From: Atherinomorus stipes
Lineage: Eukaryota > Chordata > Actinopteri > Atheriniformes > Atherinidae
Assembly: GCA_023101725.1 (NCBI GenBank)
Contig: JALJCO010003968.1
Span: 1,116,001-1,180,000 of the forward strand
Reading direction: 5' to 3'
DNA length: 64,000 nucleotides
Part shown: piece by piece, positions 1 to 12,169 of the stretch
Layout of the letters: every line of letters begins with the position of its first letter
Numbering within the stretch: position 1 is the stretch's first letter
Program-made: the position numbers and the translations under genes
The notes under the pieces: model-generated
Told to the model about the DNA's origin: nothing
What the model saw: only the letters and a program-made list of their open reading frames with translations
The model's database searches: none

Positions 1-800
1 CAGTGGCTGCAAACTTTCATTTATCCAGAATATTTTACACCCGTGTTAAATAATGGTTTGCTGTATTGATTTTTATTGAATCAACAATGAGAATTAAATA
101 CGCTTCCCTCACTGCTCATAAAAAAACTATTCTGAATCAGATTTGTGCGTGCCCAGGATTGTCCCTCTCAGAAGTTGCAGGTTTTGTGCACAAAGCTACA
201 AGTTGCACCTAGTTTTCAGACGTACAAAAATAGATGCAAAAACCCAGCAAGGCAATGCGTCGCCACACTTGATAAATCGCCTTGCAAGTGCTAGATTAAT
301 ATATTTACATTTTCTCTTCCCATTACATGCACTTTTGCGTGTAAACACCCCATATTGAATATTCATTGCAGAAAAATGACTAAATAGTCAAGAGGTGCTA
401 TTTAGCACGTTTTAAAGACCGAACCCTTTTAGCGCGCTGTTGATAGATCAGTTTATACACTTTTTAGCGTGTGCAGTGAGATAGCTCATGTTTTTATACA
501 CACAAACCTTTGTTAGATCTCACCCAAAGAGTAATATTTGGCTTGACCTGCTGCGAGGAAGCGATATCTTGGGGATCCATTCACACCAGGAGCCAGATAT
601 GGTCACAGAGGATATTACTGCAGGGACCAACCAGATCAGGGCAGGCCGGGGTCTACACTGCAGCAATGGTGCTGCAGTGCCGGGCCCCAGCCCGGACAAG
701 GGCAGCCACCCACCAGCTCTCTCCAGACCAAGTAGGCAAAGCCACCAGAGTGAAGGATCCCCATGAGAAAACACTGGCATTAAAAATGTTAAAACAGATA
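1..800. other. unassigned non-coding sequence
   Basis: No exon or RNA gene is recognisable. A slightly GC-rich stretch at about 590-760 looks different from its AT-rich flanks and may be part of a repeat, but I could not place it in a family. Confidence 0.4.
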
Positions 801-958
801 AAATAAGTGGACAGATAAGAGCAACATGGAAAAATAAACATATAGGAATTCATAAAATAATATGCTGAATGAGTCAGTAAAATCTAAGATAACTTCAAAT
901 AACATAAAATAAAATAGAGTGAAAGTAAAATAAGTAAAATGACTAAAATGAAATCAAT

Positions 959-2403
959 TCAAAAAGCTAAGTTAAATAGGTAGGTCTTGAGCCTCTTAAA
1001 AACATCAACAGTCTCTGAAGCCCTGAGGTTCTCTGGCAGGCTGTTCCAAAGATGAGGACAGTAGTGGTGGAACGCGGCTTCACCGTGAGTTTTAGTTCTC
1101 ACCTTGGGAACCATTAAAAGGCTGGTACCAGAGGACCTCAGGGTCCGCCAGGGCTCATAGTTTAAAAGCAAGTCAGATAAATAAGAAGGCCCAAGACCAT
1201 TGAGACATTTATAAACCACTAAAAGAACCTTAAAATCAATCCTAAAACACACAGGGAGCCAATGCAGTGATTTTAAAACTAGTGTAATGTGTTCCCGCCC
1301 TCTGGTCCTTGTCAGAATTCTTGCTGCTGAGTTCTGCAGTAACTGTAAGCTAGAAACACTTTAGGAAGACTAGAGTGCAGGGCATTGCAGTAGTCTATTC
1401 TACTAGAAATAAAAGCATGCATCAGCACCGCCGTGCTGGCAAGAGAGAGAAATGGGTGGACTCTGGCGATGTTTTTAAGATGATTAAACCCTGTCTTCGT
1501 GACATTTCTGATATTCATTCATTAATTCATTTTCTGTACTGCTTATCCAGTTCAGGGTCGCGAGGGTTGCTGGAGCCCATCCCAGCCATTATCAGGCAAG
1601 AGGCGGGGTACACCCTGGACAGGTCGCCAGTCTGTCGCAGAGCCAACACAGAGAGACAGACAACCATTCACACTCACATTCATTCCTAGGGGCAATTTAG
1701 AGTGATCAATTAACCTAACATGCATGTCTTTGGATGGTGGGAGGAAGCCGGAGTACCCGGAGAGAACCCACGCATACACGGGGAGAACATGCAAACTCCA
1801 CACAGGAAGGCCACGGTTTGGAATTGTTCAAACCCCCTCCCCAGCCGGTAATTGAACCAGTGACCTTGTTGCTGTGAGGCTGCGGTGCTAACCACCACGC
1901 CACCGCCATTTCTGATATGTGGAATAAAATTCAGCTCAGAGTCGAAAAGAACACAAGTTTCTTACACACTGAGAAGGTTTAAAATTCTGTAATTTTAGTA
2001 AAATGATCTCTCTCTCTTGTCTTCAGGACCAATGATTAAAACTTCAGTCTTGTCCTGGTTGAGCTGTAAGAAGTCCTCGCCATCCATGACTTTATATCTA
2101 AAATACAATTTAAAAAGGTGTTAACTGGCTCCAGATCATCAGGAGACACAACTATGTAAAGCCGGGTATCATTAGGATCGCTGTGAAAACAATGCCGTGT
2201 CTCCCGATGACGTCTCCAAGTGGCAACATGTACAGATTAAAAAGTACTGGGCCTAAAACTGAACCTTGGGGAACCCCACACTTCATTTTATGGATTTCTG
2301 AGGAGCGTGTATCCATACTTATTAAAAACTGTCAATCTGTGAGATAGGAGTAAAACCATTTAAGAACAGCACCTGAGAGGCCCACCAGTATAAATAATTT
2401 TGA
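959..2403 (-). mobile_element. L2-type LINE reverse transcriptase relic (split by a SINE)
   Basis: Read on the minus strand, conceptual pieces match the C-terminal part of fish L2 reverse transcriptases. [20 protein letters not shown] is near 2275-2215, followed by a decayed active-site box (NDTRLYIV in place of ADDTQLYI) near 2160. VLIIGPED is near 2030, IDYCNALHSSLPK near 1370-1410, and CFRIDFKVLLVVYKCLNGLG near 1190-1250, running to a stop near 960. The frame is broken at several places and the element is interrupted by a SINE at 1515-1906. It is a dead, 5'-truncated copy. Confidence 0.85.
1515..1906 (-). mobile_element. tRNA-headed SINE with LINE-like tail, inserted in the L2 relic
   Basis: On the minus strand the element begins with a pol III type head: a box A-like GTGGTTAGCACCGCAGCC and a box B-like GGTTCAATTACC. 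It carries the conserved fish core (CATGCAAACTCC complement and so on) and ends in GGATAAGCAGTACAG followed by a GAAT-rich tail, as in fish SINEs that share L2-type 3' ends. An exact 12-bp target duplication, CATTTCTGATAT, flanks it at 1503-1514 and 1907-1918. Removing the element rejoins the LINE reading. Confidence 0.8.
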
Positions 2404-2555
2404 GAATGACTGTATAAATACAGTATTTACAGTATTTTAATTTTTGTTTTTCCTCTCAAAATTGCCACGGTACCTTCTACTGCCTTGTCTGCCTTTCTGT
2501 CTGGACAGATTTTCTTGAATTGTATATCAACTGTAAATAAATAAGCACACACACT

Positions 2556-2626
2556 AACAGTCAAAAGTTTGAACAAGTTTCTCCGATTATAGTGTGAAAG
2601 TGTCCAAACTTTTGACTGGTACTATA
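2556..2626. repeat. short inverted-terminal-repeat fragment
   Basis: CAGTCAAAAGTTT at 2558-2570 and its complement AAACTTTTGACTGG at 2607-2620 form a small hairpin typical of end fragments of Tc1-like elements in fish. It is too short to encode anything. Confidence 0.5.
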
Positions 2627-2629
2627 AGT

Positions 2630-3030
2630 TAGGGCTGTCAAAAAGTTAATCCTAAATTAATCCTGTTGTCAAACAAGAGATTTTTTTTATTAATTAGTAC
2701 TGCTTTATGCAGAAAATACATTAACTTTTGTTTTACAACTTAAAGGCCAAAACCAAGCCAGAGATCTGGGAGTAGTCCAGGACTCAGAGCTGAATTCCAG
2801 CTTCACGTTAATACAGTTGTGAAGTCAGCCTGTGAGGACCGTATCAGCAGGATTCTGGACTAAACTGCCAACATCGGTAGGACTTTAGGGAGACATGTAA
2901 GGACAGGGTTTCAGTAGTCTAGTCTACTAAAGATAAATGCAGAATTCCTGGTGAGACACCTGTAATCCTAAATATGTTCTAGAAGTGAAAGGCAATGTGA
3001 TTAATCAGGATTAATTTTTTGACAGCCCTA
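2630..3030. mobile_element. non-autonomous DNA transposon (MITE) with an internal LINE piece
   Basis: Ends match as inverted repeats: TAGGGCTGTCAAAAAGTTAA at 2630 and the complement of TTAATTTTTTGACAGCCCTA ending at 3030. Between them, about 2740-2960, lies a plus-strand fragment resembling an L2 reverse transcriptase (RDLGVVQDSELNSSFTLIQL, then stops). No clear target duplication was seen. Superfamily is not certain. Confidence 0.6.
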
Positions 3031-6000
3031 ATATGTGTATATGTACATATATACTGTCTATGGTTTATTTACATTAATAAACATTGCTGTAAATGTGGTT
3101 GTAAATGTAGCTATTTTTATCTGCAGTCCCTGGACAAGGTAAGAAAAAAAGACTATAGAAAGAGGGGGAAAACAATAAAAAAGCAAGATAAAATAAAGTC
3201 TCACACTAAAAAACAAGATAAAAGCTACTTTCCTCGTGGACGTGTAAGTTGAACATCTGCTAATGCTAATTAATGGTTAGCCGGTTATACGTTGCTAATG
3301 CTAAATGAGTAAGTGAGTGTGAGTGCGCCACCTACTGGCGTGGAGGAAAAAAACTTGTAGCTATCACCTTTAATTTCAGTCAGGGGATGTATCACTATTA
3401 CATTTCTGATGTGCACAGGTTGTTGTGCCCACTCACTTTAATCCAAAGTAGTGGTGAAACTGGAGTCCCAGCTCCTACAGGATGGGGTACACCTTGGACA
3501 GGACTCTTTTGAATTGTGACAATGTAAAGTATACATCAGTTAGAAGAAATAATAGTTTTAATATTCAAACACATTTTTTTTTTTTTTTTTTTTGCTTTGC
3601 TTGATAAGTACCTGTTATTTAGGACTTGCATTTGCAGTAAAACATTTTTGGTACTTGTACCTACTTCTTCCATCACAAAAACACTATCAACAAGCTGTAA
3701 AAGTAGACACTTGGCCTTGTTAAATCATAAACAGATGTCCTTACTTAGAGTTCCCATTTGACACTCAGAAATGAAAAATGCTGCAGTAATCATGGCTCCT
3801 TGAATAAGTACCAGTCTGATGAGGGGCCACAAAGCACAGCATTAAATTAAAGTTAGATAAGCTATGTCTGTGCCCCTCCCCACACAAAATGCAAACCTCA
3901 GCTGAATGGTGCTGCTCCTGAAATATAATTTCTTCTTGCACAGTGAAAAGCCTGAAATATTCCATGCCAATCACATCAAGGGCCACCCAGGGAACAAGTT
4001 CAGGAGTGAGTTCGGCATGCACCTACAGAGCATGTGTGTAGCTGAACAGTCTGTACTCCCTGCTCAAGGATTTTTGAGAAAAAATAGCCACAAGACAATT
4101 TCACTAAAGTTCTTTCTTTTGAGTTTTTGTGTCTTTGCTTCTGCTGTAACATCTAATCTAAGAAGAATAGATGTGTTTATTCAAATGTTGGGAATTAAAA
4201 GGACTTTGTGTTTCTTTTTCTATCAGTCTAAAGCTTATTGAAAACAGCATTTGATCTCTAAGATTCAAGTCCAAATGACCGGGTGTTTATGTGGATAACA
4301 CAGAGAGGAATTCAAGATCACAAATACGTTTGTTTTTGAGAGAAAAAAAAAGTATCTCAGACAAATAGTTTTGTACTCTGGGGACAATAAAAAGGTAACA
4401 AAATGACAGCATCTGTGAGAAAGTCTGCTTCATCTGAATACTGAACTGCTTTCTTGGCATTGTTTTATATTAAAAAGTCCTGGTAATACTCCAACATGTA
4501 ACTTATATAGCATATCAAAGTATTTTAGCTCTCTGAAGAACCATCATCCACATCATCATTAAAAGTCAGCCAAAGTAACTTTTAATGATATCTCCCCTTG
4601 TTATTCCACTAAAAATAAGTGGAATATTATAATGCTTTAAAAGCCAATGGTTGACACTATCCACTGACCTAGAAAATACTTAAAGATTTTCCGTGAGTGT
4701 TAAATATTTATCTCAAATCGGCTCTCTTATTACTTGCATTAACACAGCCATATCTCTGCTTCTTCTTCCTATTATTTTGTTCTACCCAAATTCTTAAAAT
4801 GTACAAATGGAAATTAGCTGGACAGGTAGGCCTTGAGCCAAAGAACAATTGATTAAATTTTGGTAGTGTTCCAGGTCTGAGACTTCAAGCATTAGACAAT
4901 TATTGTTTGCAATCAATAACTATGAAGGCAGATGGAAACTCTATTCCAAATCCTGAGGGTATGTTTTGCAGGGTGAAGGAATAAAATTAACCTATAAAAG
5001 GCCTGATAGGAAAGATGTCTTTACAGCAGGCAGGTTTTGGCAGAGCTCGGTAGCCTTGAGTCCTTCTTAATCTGATGCTTCTAAGTTTAAAGTTTCTGGG
5101 GTTCTGAGCTTTGGTCAGGTTTGAACAACAGTGAGAAAAAAAAAGATGGGATATGCTTGTAATGCTTTTCATTCTAATGAAGTTTACTTTCCTTTTTAAA
5201 AACCTCTTCCTCCTGCTTCTTTGCAGAAGCAGTAATTGTTTTACAGGACTTCTGAGGCAGCATAATACTTATTGAGGTGCTGTCTCAGATATCTATCTAT
5301 CCCTCCTCTTCTGTGGTAATTAAGCTTTGGAGTCACCTCAGGAGATATCGCAGCACCTCAAACTAGCTTGCTTTGGCAGTTTGTGGAACAGAGGGAGTTC
5401 ATCTATGTATGATACTGCATTTGTTTAATTTTGTGTGTGTGTAATCAGCTCAGTCTTGGCTGTCCAAGCAATCTTTAAGGGACTACTGGCTTGTTACACA
5501 TGCACAGTTTTATCTGAACAAAACAGAGCTGCTGCTCAGACATGGTTGACTTTCACAGGTGGTTCATCTGCAGCACACTATAAAAGACAGAGAACCTCTT
5601 TTTACAGTAGCATGGGAAGGTATTTCACCGACACCTGGGCATAGAAGTACCACTGATTCACTTAAATCTACCTAATAGTTACAAGATATAGCGCACACCT
5701 ACTGTATGTTCACAAAAAGGCATCCGCCACAATTTGTTATACAATTTTCTTCCAACAACAGGGCAGAGTGCTGCCCCAACTGCCTACCTTAAGCATGTTT
5801 GTCCCATCACTGGCTGTGATGAGTGCTGAGAGGGGACGCCCGGGAGCCAACATGTCTTGTAAATGTTAGCTTTATACATCTCTGATGGCAAGTGGATTAA
5901 TACATTAACTTTGTTACATGTGGACACATTACAAAAATATACTTGGCTATGAAAACAGGTGGAGTTTGGAGGCAGTCCTGAGGTGTAGTGGATGATGAAA

Positions 6001-6226
6001 TTAGGGGCTTTTTACAGAGCTCACTGACAGGCCAAACCTGAATTTTTTGGGAATTAGGAAAGAGTCTTCATGTTCCCCTTAATTAATCTACCTGAGTCAA
6101 TTGGTAATATTTAGGATGATTGAGGCATAGTCATTCAAATAATGAACTGCATTTAAATGGTCTTATATTATCAGCACATTTCTGTTTACAGTCATATACT
6201 GATGGATACATTGATGGGCATATATA
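3031..6226. other. gene-free stretch upstream of add3
   Basis: AT-rich sequence without supported exons. It contains a poly-T run at about 3573-3593 and the CTCF-like motif at 3325-3338. Open frames here are short and lack splice context or family resemblance. Confidence 0.5.
3325..3338 (-). promoter_or_regulatory. CTCF-like motif
   Basis: The minus strand reads CCAGTAGGTGGCGC, a full match to the vertebrate CTCF core consensus. Such matches also occur by chance or in repeats, so binding is not shown. Confidence 0.35.
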
Positions 6227-7091
6227 CACACCCGCCACTTTATTAGGTACACCTGTCCAACTGCTCGTTAACACAAATTTCTAATCAGCCAATCACATGG
6301 TCACAAAGGTGACTTAAATGATTTTGAACGTGGCATGGTTGTTGGTGCCAGACGGCTGGTCTGAGTATTTTAGAAACTCCTTATATACTGGGATTTTCCC
6401 GCACAACCATTTCTAGGGTTTACAGAGAATGGTCTGAAGAAGAGAAAATATCCAGTGAGCAGCAGTTCTGTGGGCGCAAATGCCTTGTTGATGAGTCTCG
6501 ATTTCTTCTACGAAATTCGCAAGTAGGTTCAGAATTTGGTGTCAACAACATGAAAGCATGGATCATCCATCCTGCCTTGTGTCAATGGTTCAGGCTGTAG
6601 GTGGTGGTATAATAGTATGGGAGAGATTTTATCTTGGCACACTTTGGGGCCCTTAGTACTAACGTGGCATGGTCTAACCACCACAGCCTACCTGAGTATT
6701 GTTACTGACCATGTCCATTTCTTTATGACCACAGTGTAGCATCCTCTGATGGCTACTTCCAGCAAGATAATGCGCCATGTTATAAAGCGTGAATAATCTC
6801 AGACTGTTTTTTTGAACATGACAATGAGTTCATTGTACTCAAATGGCCTTCACAGTCACCAGATCTCAATCCAACAAAGCACCTTTGGGATGTGGTGGAA
6901 TGGGAGGTTCTCATCGTGGATGTGCAGCCAACAAATCTGCAGCAACTGCGTGATGCTGTCATGCCAATATGGAGCAAAATCTCTGAGGAATGTTTCCAGT
7001 ACCTAGTTGAATCTATGCCACAAAGGATGAAGGCAGTTCTGAAGGCAAAGGGGTCCAACCCGGTACTACCTAATAAAGTGGCTGGTGAGTG
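6227..7091 (+). mobile_element. Tc1-like DNA transposon, internally deleted
   Basis: Terminal inverted repeats share CCACTTTATTAGGTA and are flanked by TA dinucleotides at 6225-6226 and 7092-7093, the Tc1/mariner signature. The transposase is read on the plus strand in pieces: helix-turn-helix part near 6320-6490, then a jump directly to ESRFLL and the DDE region, including WPSQSPDLNPTKHLWDVVEW near 6843-6900 and VQPTNLQQLRDAVMPIWSKI. Several hundred bases between the DNA-binding and catalytic parts are missing and frames are broken, so it is inactive. Confidence 0.85.
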
Positions 7092-8835
7092 TATACGTAT
7101 ATCTATAGATCTATACTTAACAATCAATCTAGTTATGTAAATGTAGAAGTCCTGTTATCAAGGAAATGAATGCAAAGGTAATGAAAGAAGGTAATGAATC
7201 CTATTACAAAAGTGAATGAACCAGGATGTCTCTTCTTTTTTCCAAGAACTGCATTGAGAGGCTAATTATCTTTGAAAAAGGCATGGAATTGTGCCATATG
7301 ATACTATTAAAGAACCACAAAGTCCATCTATAATTAAAAAAGCAGCTTGCCCCAGTCGGTTACATTCTAACCACCACACCAGATAATTGCTTTGTGCCTG
7401 TGACGGCTTCGTTATGTACTTGGGAATAAGGTTTGACAGCACCCCGTCCTTTCTCCAACATGAAGTGAACCCCAGTTAGAGCTTTGCCTTCAAGATCAGA
7501 GCCATTCCTCTTTGCCTCAGTGCTGAGCAACTCCAGCACTGAGCTTTGCTTCGGCATTTCAGGGAGTTGAGAGTAGTCTAGCCACCCAATAAGGGGGGGC
7601 TGCTGAACATTTTCATCCTACAGCATGCAAACTGTTCCACAAAAGCAGCTGGTGATCTAAGTGACCAAAACAAATATCTTGGCGAGGGCTCAAATAACAA
7701 GAACACAACACTAAAATGTATCGATGCAAAGGCTCTTGAAAGACCATATGCAGCCCTGAGCGAGAGGCTTTGAATTACTTTTAATTAATTACACCTGTTG
7801 GCCTATGTGTTAAGTGACAATAGCAGAGCCAAAAACTTGTCTTCCTTGTTCATGCTGTTGCCAGGATATACCACAATGGAAAAAACACAAGCCCCATATC
7901 TTCAGTGTGACATAAAGCAGCTCATTTTCCCCAGCCAATCTCTGCCACCACTGTCAGATCTTCACCCTTTCACAGCTAGATTAAGGTGATGCACCACACG
8001 CACCAGGCTTTCAGAGGTGTGTGATAGATTATATATTTTGAAGCAATGCTCAGGTTTGATGCCAGTGTTTCTGACAAGTCAGTCAGGAGCACAAAGGCTT
8101 TCCTCTGCAGAATTCTGACTTGCAATGCTCCCTCGCTTCCTTTTCACTTTTTAATTACAGCAAGTTCCAACACATTATATTACAATCACTCAGCTATTAT
8201 AATTCATCGGAGAAATGGCATCCTCTTAAGCAGGAAAAAAAAATCCTAGTTTTTGTTTTGGGTTTATGCTGTTTCCTTTCAGACCCATCTGAATGATAAT
8301 GTCTAACTGAACATTCAGTCAATTGCCGGGAAAATGTATTGCAGAATGAAATTCCATTCGAGCATCTAAAGGTTTTTTGTGAAGCTTCTAAGAGAATCAA
8401 TCCCAGATGAAAGCAAGTTATAGTTGTGTTTTATCATATCCCCTATGTCAACATTCCTGACATGCTCCTTGCTATGCAGCACAGTGTCCTCTTGTAGCCA
8501 ATTTATATGATCATGTCACCACTTTTCTCTGTTACACAAAGACGATCCTTCACATATCGAGATCTTACGTTGGCTAAAATACTCATAAATAAGATATTCA
8601 ATTTGAGTTAGCTGGGAAGAAACACTTTATGCCAACAAGGTTGCAATAAAAATAATTCCTGGTAAAATATAAAGGTGTTTTGGAATTTCAAAGCAAAATA
8701 CTGCTTGTATAATTGTTTAAACATAAACTCTAAAATTGAATAAAGTCATATTTTCCCTTTGAATCATTAATAATATTAATCTAATCATTTGAATTACATT
8801 TCAACCCTTCTAATTTTAGTTCCACTCTCTAGTCC

Positions 8836-8851
8836 CCACTAGATGGCAGTG
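8836..8851 (+). promoter_or_regulatory. CTCF-like motif
   Basis: CCACTAGATGGCAGTG fully matches the CTCF core consensus on the plus strand. It points away from the other candidate at 3325. Occupancy is not shown. Confidence 0.4.
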
Positions 8852-11800
8852 TAGTGTAGGAATATTGTTCAACAAGTTTCACCAAACAGCATTAGTACAG
8901 AAACTTCCGAGGCCTTCTCCTCTTACTTGTGGATGTGCAGGAATTTAAAAATGCTTCCATGGAGGTTTCTGAGACTCAACACATGGATGTTTATTTTAAA
9001 AACTTGCCTTCATCACACTTTGACTCTTGACCTCCTTGGGTTTGTTCTTTGAAGGAGGCCGTCCTGTGGGTGTGGTATCAGTGATTGCAGAAGGCTCAGG
9101 AAATGAATGTTTTATCAGCCTGTGTAAAGGCAACAACAACAGCACCGTAGTGGGTGGGAAAAAAGAGAAATGTCTAAATTTAACTCATCAGCTGGGGCCA
9201 AGTCAAATAAAACTATCGGTGGACAGCTTCCTGTTGAATCCACTTCCAAAACATTTAACATTTCATTGGACAGATCATATCTATGCTTTCTCAGAGCATA
9301 AATATTATAAATACTATATCATGGTTATTACAGCAGGAGCTTGTTGGCACAACATAAGTTGGGCTCTGCACTTGAAATTAGCATATTTCACATTGTTAGT
9401 GTTTCTTGGTGCCTTCTTATTTGGGGAACTGCACACAGACCCTGAACTTGCTGGTGTGCATGATTTTCTGTCTTCCACATACACTGTTTGATCATTTTTC
9501 ATCACTGTGCACTTGCTGCTACAGCATAAGCCACAGTCTACAGCATGTAATTACCTTGTATTTCCACCTTCTCTCTTCAGATGTCTGCCGTATTCTGGTG
9601 GTGCAGTGAATAGGGAGCGCGGCTCATCCTACTCATTCACTGTAAAGAGACTATGTGGGAGGAGGTGAAAGCAGGCAAGCATTCACTGTGTTCAATACCC
9701 TCCTTGAGAGCAAATTTTAGAACATGAAATGCACTCAGTATGCAGTGGGAAAATATGCTTAACAGGAGATAGCTACAGTTTTTCTGAATTTGTTAGACAC
9801 AAATGTAGCAAATGATTTTTTGTTAATAAAACTACAATTACTCTCTTGGAAAAAAGTAAATGAAGTAAATCACATCTAACTGAGGGAAGTTATGGTGTGG
9901 GTAGATGGTTGGCCAAACCATTTTAAACTCTAGTCCTGTCTCATTTAAAAGCTTCAGTGTCCACACCCTCCTCTGTCTGGTTTTCTTTCTTTCCTATGAG
10001 AATACACAGCCGCCGTCACAGGGAAGCACGGGGAGTTCAGCAGATCAGAGGCAAAGCAGCAGTTGCCTCTTCCCTGGGAAACCAGATGACCCTCCTCAAA
10101 GTGATAATGTAAACAGCTATCTAGCAATGGCTTGGACCGTGGGAGTTTGAAATAAAACGTGACAAATTCTGCTGCAGGATATACGTGTAAAAACAACCAG
10201 CTCAGTAAGCTGCAATCATTTATATTCTGGGAAGGAAGCTAAGATCAAAGCAAGTAAGTTACATGTTGAAATTTTGTGATAACTGAGGTTTCATGCTTGT
10301 GGAGTGTCTGAGTCTATTTTTTAATGCACTGATAAAAGAAAATGGAAATTGTATAAGTTGTGAGAATGGAAGTGCTTGTCAACAAATTGTCAGACATGCT
10401 TTTTGTGTAATTATTTCTGTGCAAACATCATATAAAACACTTGAAAGGGATCTGTTTCTGTTTCTGATTCTACTGCATTTCTAGATTTAACGTTGCATTA
10501 GATCTCCACAGCCTAACTGGGGTGTCTGCAGCTGCGCTGTCAGCTCCAGCTGAAGAGGCTTCGAACAGCTGTTTTCAATTAACGTCAGCCTCCAGAAACA
10601 TTACTCTGAACAAGCATTTGTTGACTTTAGATGTGGAGCTGGGGGAGCACAGGGTTTCATAATATGTGCGTCTGGTGATGTGAGTTATAGACTGCCATAA
10701 AACCAAATAGGCGGGTCATGACCCAAACCCTTTCACCCGTGCAATCGATTGTTCCTGTGACAGTTTACATCTCTACATGCTTTACATTCTATGAATTTTC
10801 AGTTTAGATTAAGTTGTTGTCACCTATTTTGATAAATTCCTTTCACAATGAACAATATTCATTTACACCTCCACATTTTTGAGGGTATAATAAAGTTCAG
10901 TTTGTCAAGCGCCTTAGTTTTAATGGCTTTGATTTAAATGTGACAAAATGGAAGGGATCTCCCAGCCAGACCACCACCTAAGCCTAAAATGAAACCAAAC
11001 CACACTTTAACCACCGGGTCTCCAACATGGAGGCCATCCAAAGACAACCACAGCGGGGACTACAGCCAGCTCTTCCACTTCAGTAAACAAGTCTGTCTCT
11101 TTCTACACAGCTGTAATCTGTGTGTGATTACGGGCATGTGCGAGCTGACGCGCTTCTACACCCAAATACCGCGAAGGCACTGATCCAACTGCAACAATGT
11201 CAATTATTCCAGGTTCAAAGTGTGCTGTGTTGTTGCCTCTTTACCCTGCTGAGGGGGTGTAGCACAGCCATTTTTAGCAAAAGCTGGAGTTTCTTTGTGA
11301 AATTAAACCAAGACAATGGCATTGTCTTCAACAGCTGAGTTTGTCTGACAGTCTATGTGTAATCCTGTGCAAGGAAAACTGTAGAGAAATTTTTATTTCT
11401 GCTTTGGGAAATGGACATAACCTTGTGGAAGTTACATAATGAACTGATAAGTCATTTTATTTGCATAAAAGTCTGAACAGAAAGAAACTATATATAAAGT
11501 AGAATGACAGCGCTGCGATAACTGATCTCACATTTAGACTGTAGTGATGTTAAACTTTGTCAGACTCTTTGTGGTTGCTTATCAAATTGAGTTTTATTGA
11601 GGCTGTGCAGCTTCACATCAAGATGTCTAAACATTTCAAAGTGAAAACAAAAATGAAACTTCTCAGACTACTTTGCTGTCAGAAACCAATAAGCAGTCAG
11701 TATGGTTTAACTTGCCCTCAGCGTTAAGGGCGATTAAGCTGATAAAAAAAAGCTGCCTTGCTGAAATGGATATCTGTGAGGGGGAATGGCTAACTGAGGA

Positions 11801-12153
11801 GGCTGACAGGGTTTATGGACAATATTTCAAATATGTCAGTATTTGAGGGGAAACAGTTGGGATTTCAGCCTTGAAGGATATCAAGACAGAATGTCTTTGG
11901 TGAACAAGGACTGCTTTGCTTTCTGTTCTAGTTACAAGAGAAAACAGTCAGTCAGGATAATCGTTGTCAATGTTATATTTACTTGTTAGATGAAAAAGTT
12001 CTCCTCAATGTATTTCTATTAGATAGTCGAGCTCTGATGGAGCGCTTCCTTTTTCTCTTTCATGTAAAGAGAGTACCAGTCTGTAAAAGTGCATGCTATC
12101 TGCCACTCACTTACTCTTGGCCTACTAATTTAGTCTCAGACAGTACAAGCATT

Positions 12154-12169
12154 GGTTACCATGGCAACC
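12154..12169. promoter_or_regulatory. RFX X-box-like palindrome
   Basis: GGTTACCATGGCAACC is a near-perfect palindrome and fits the X-box consensus GTTRCCATGGYAAC recognised by RFX factors. It lies about 3.4 kb upstream of the candidate add3 first exon. Function is inference. Confidence 0.35.

Noticed and set aside
9027..9491. 154-codon open frame upstream of add3
   Set aside because: No recognisable domain, no splice or promoter context; length is within chance for this much AT-rich sequence.
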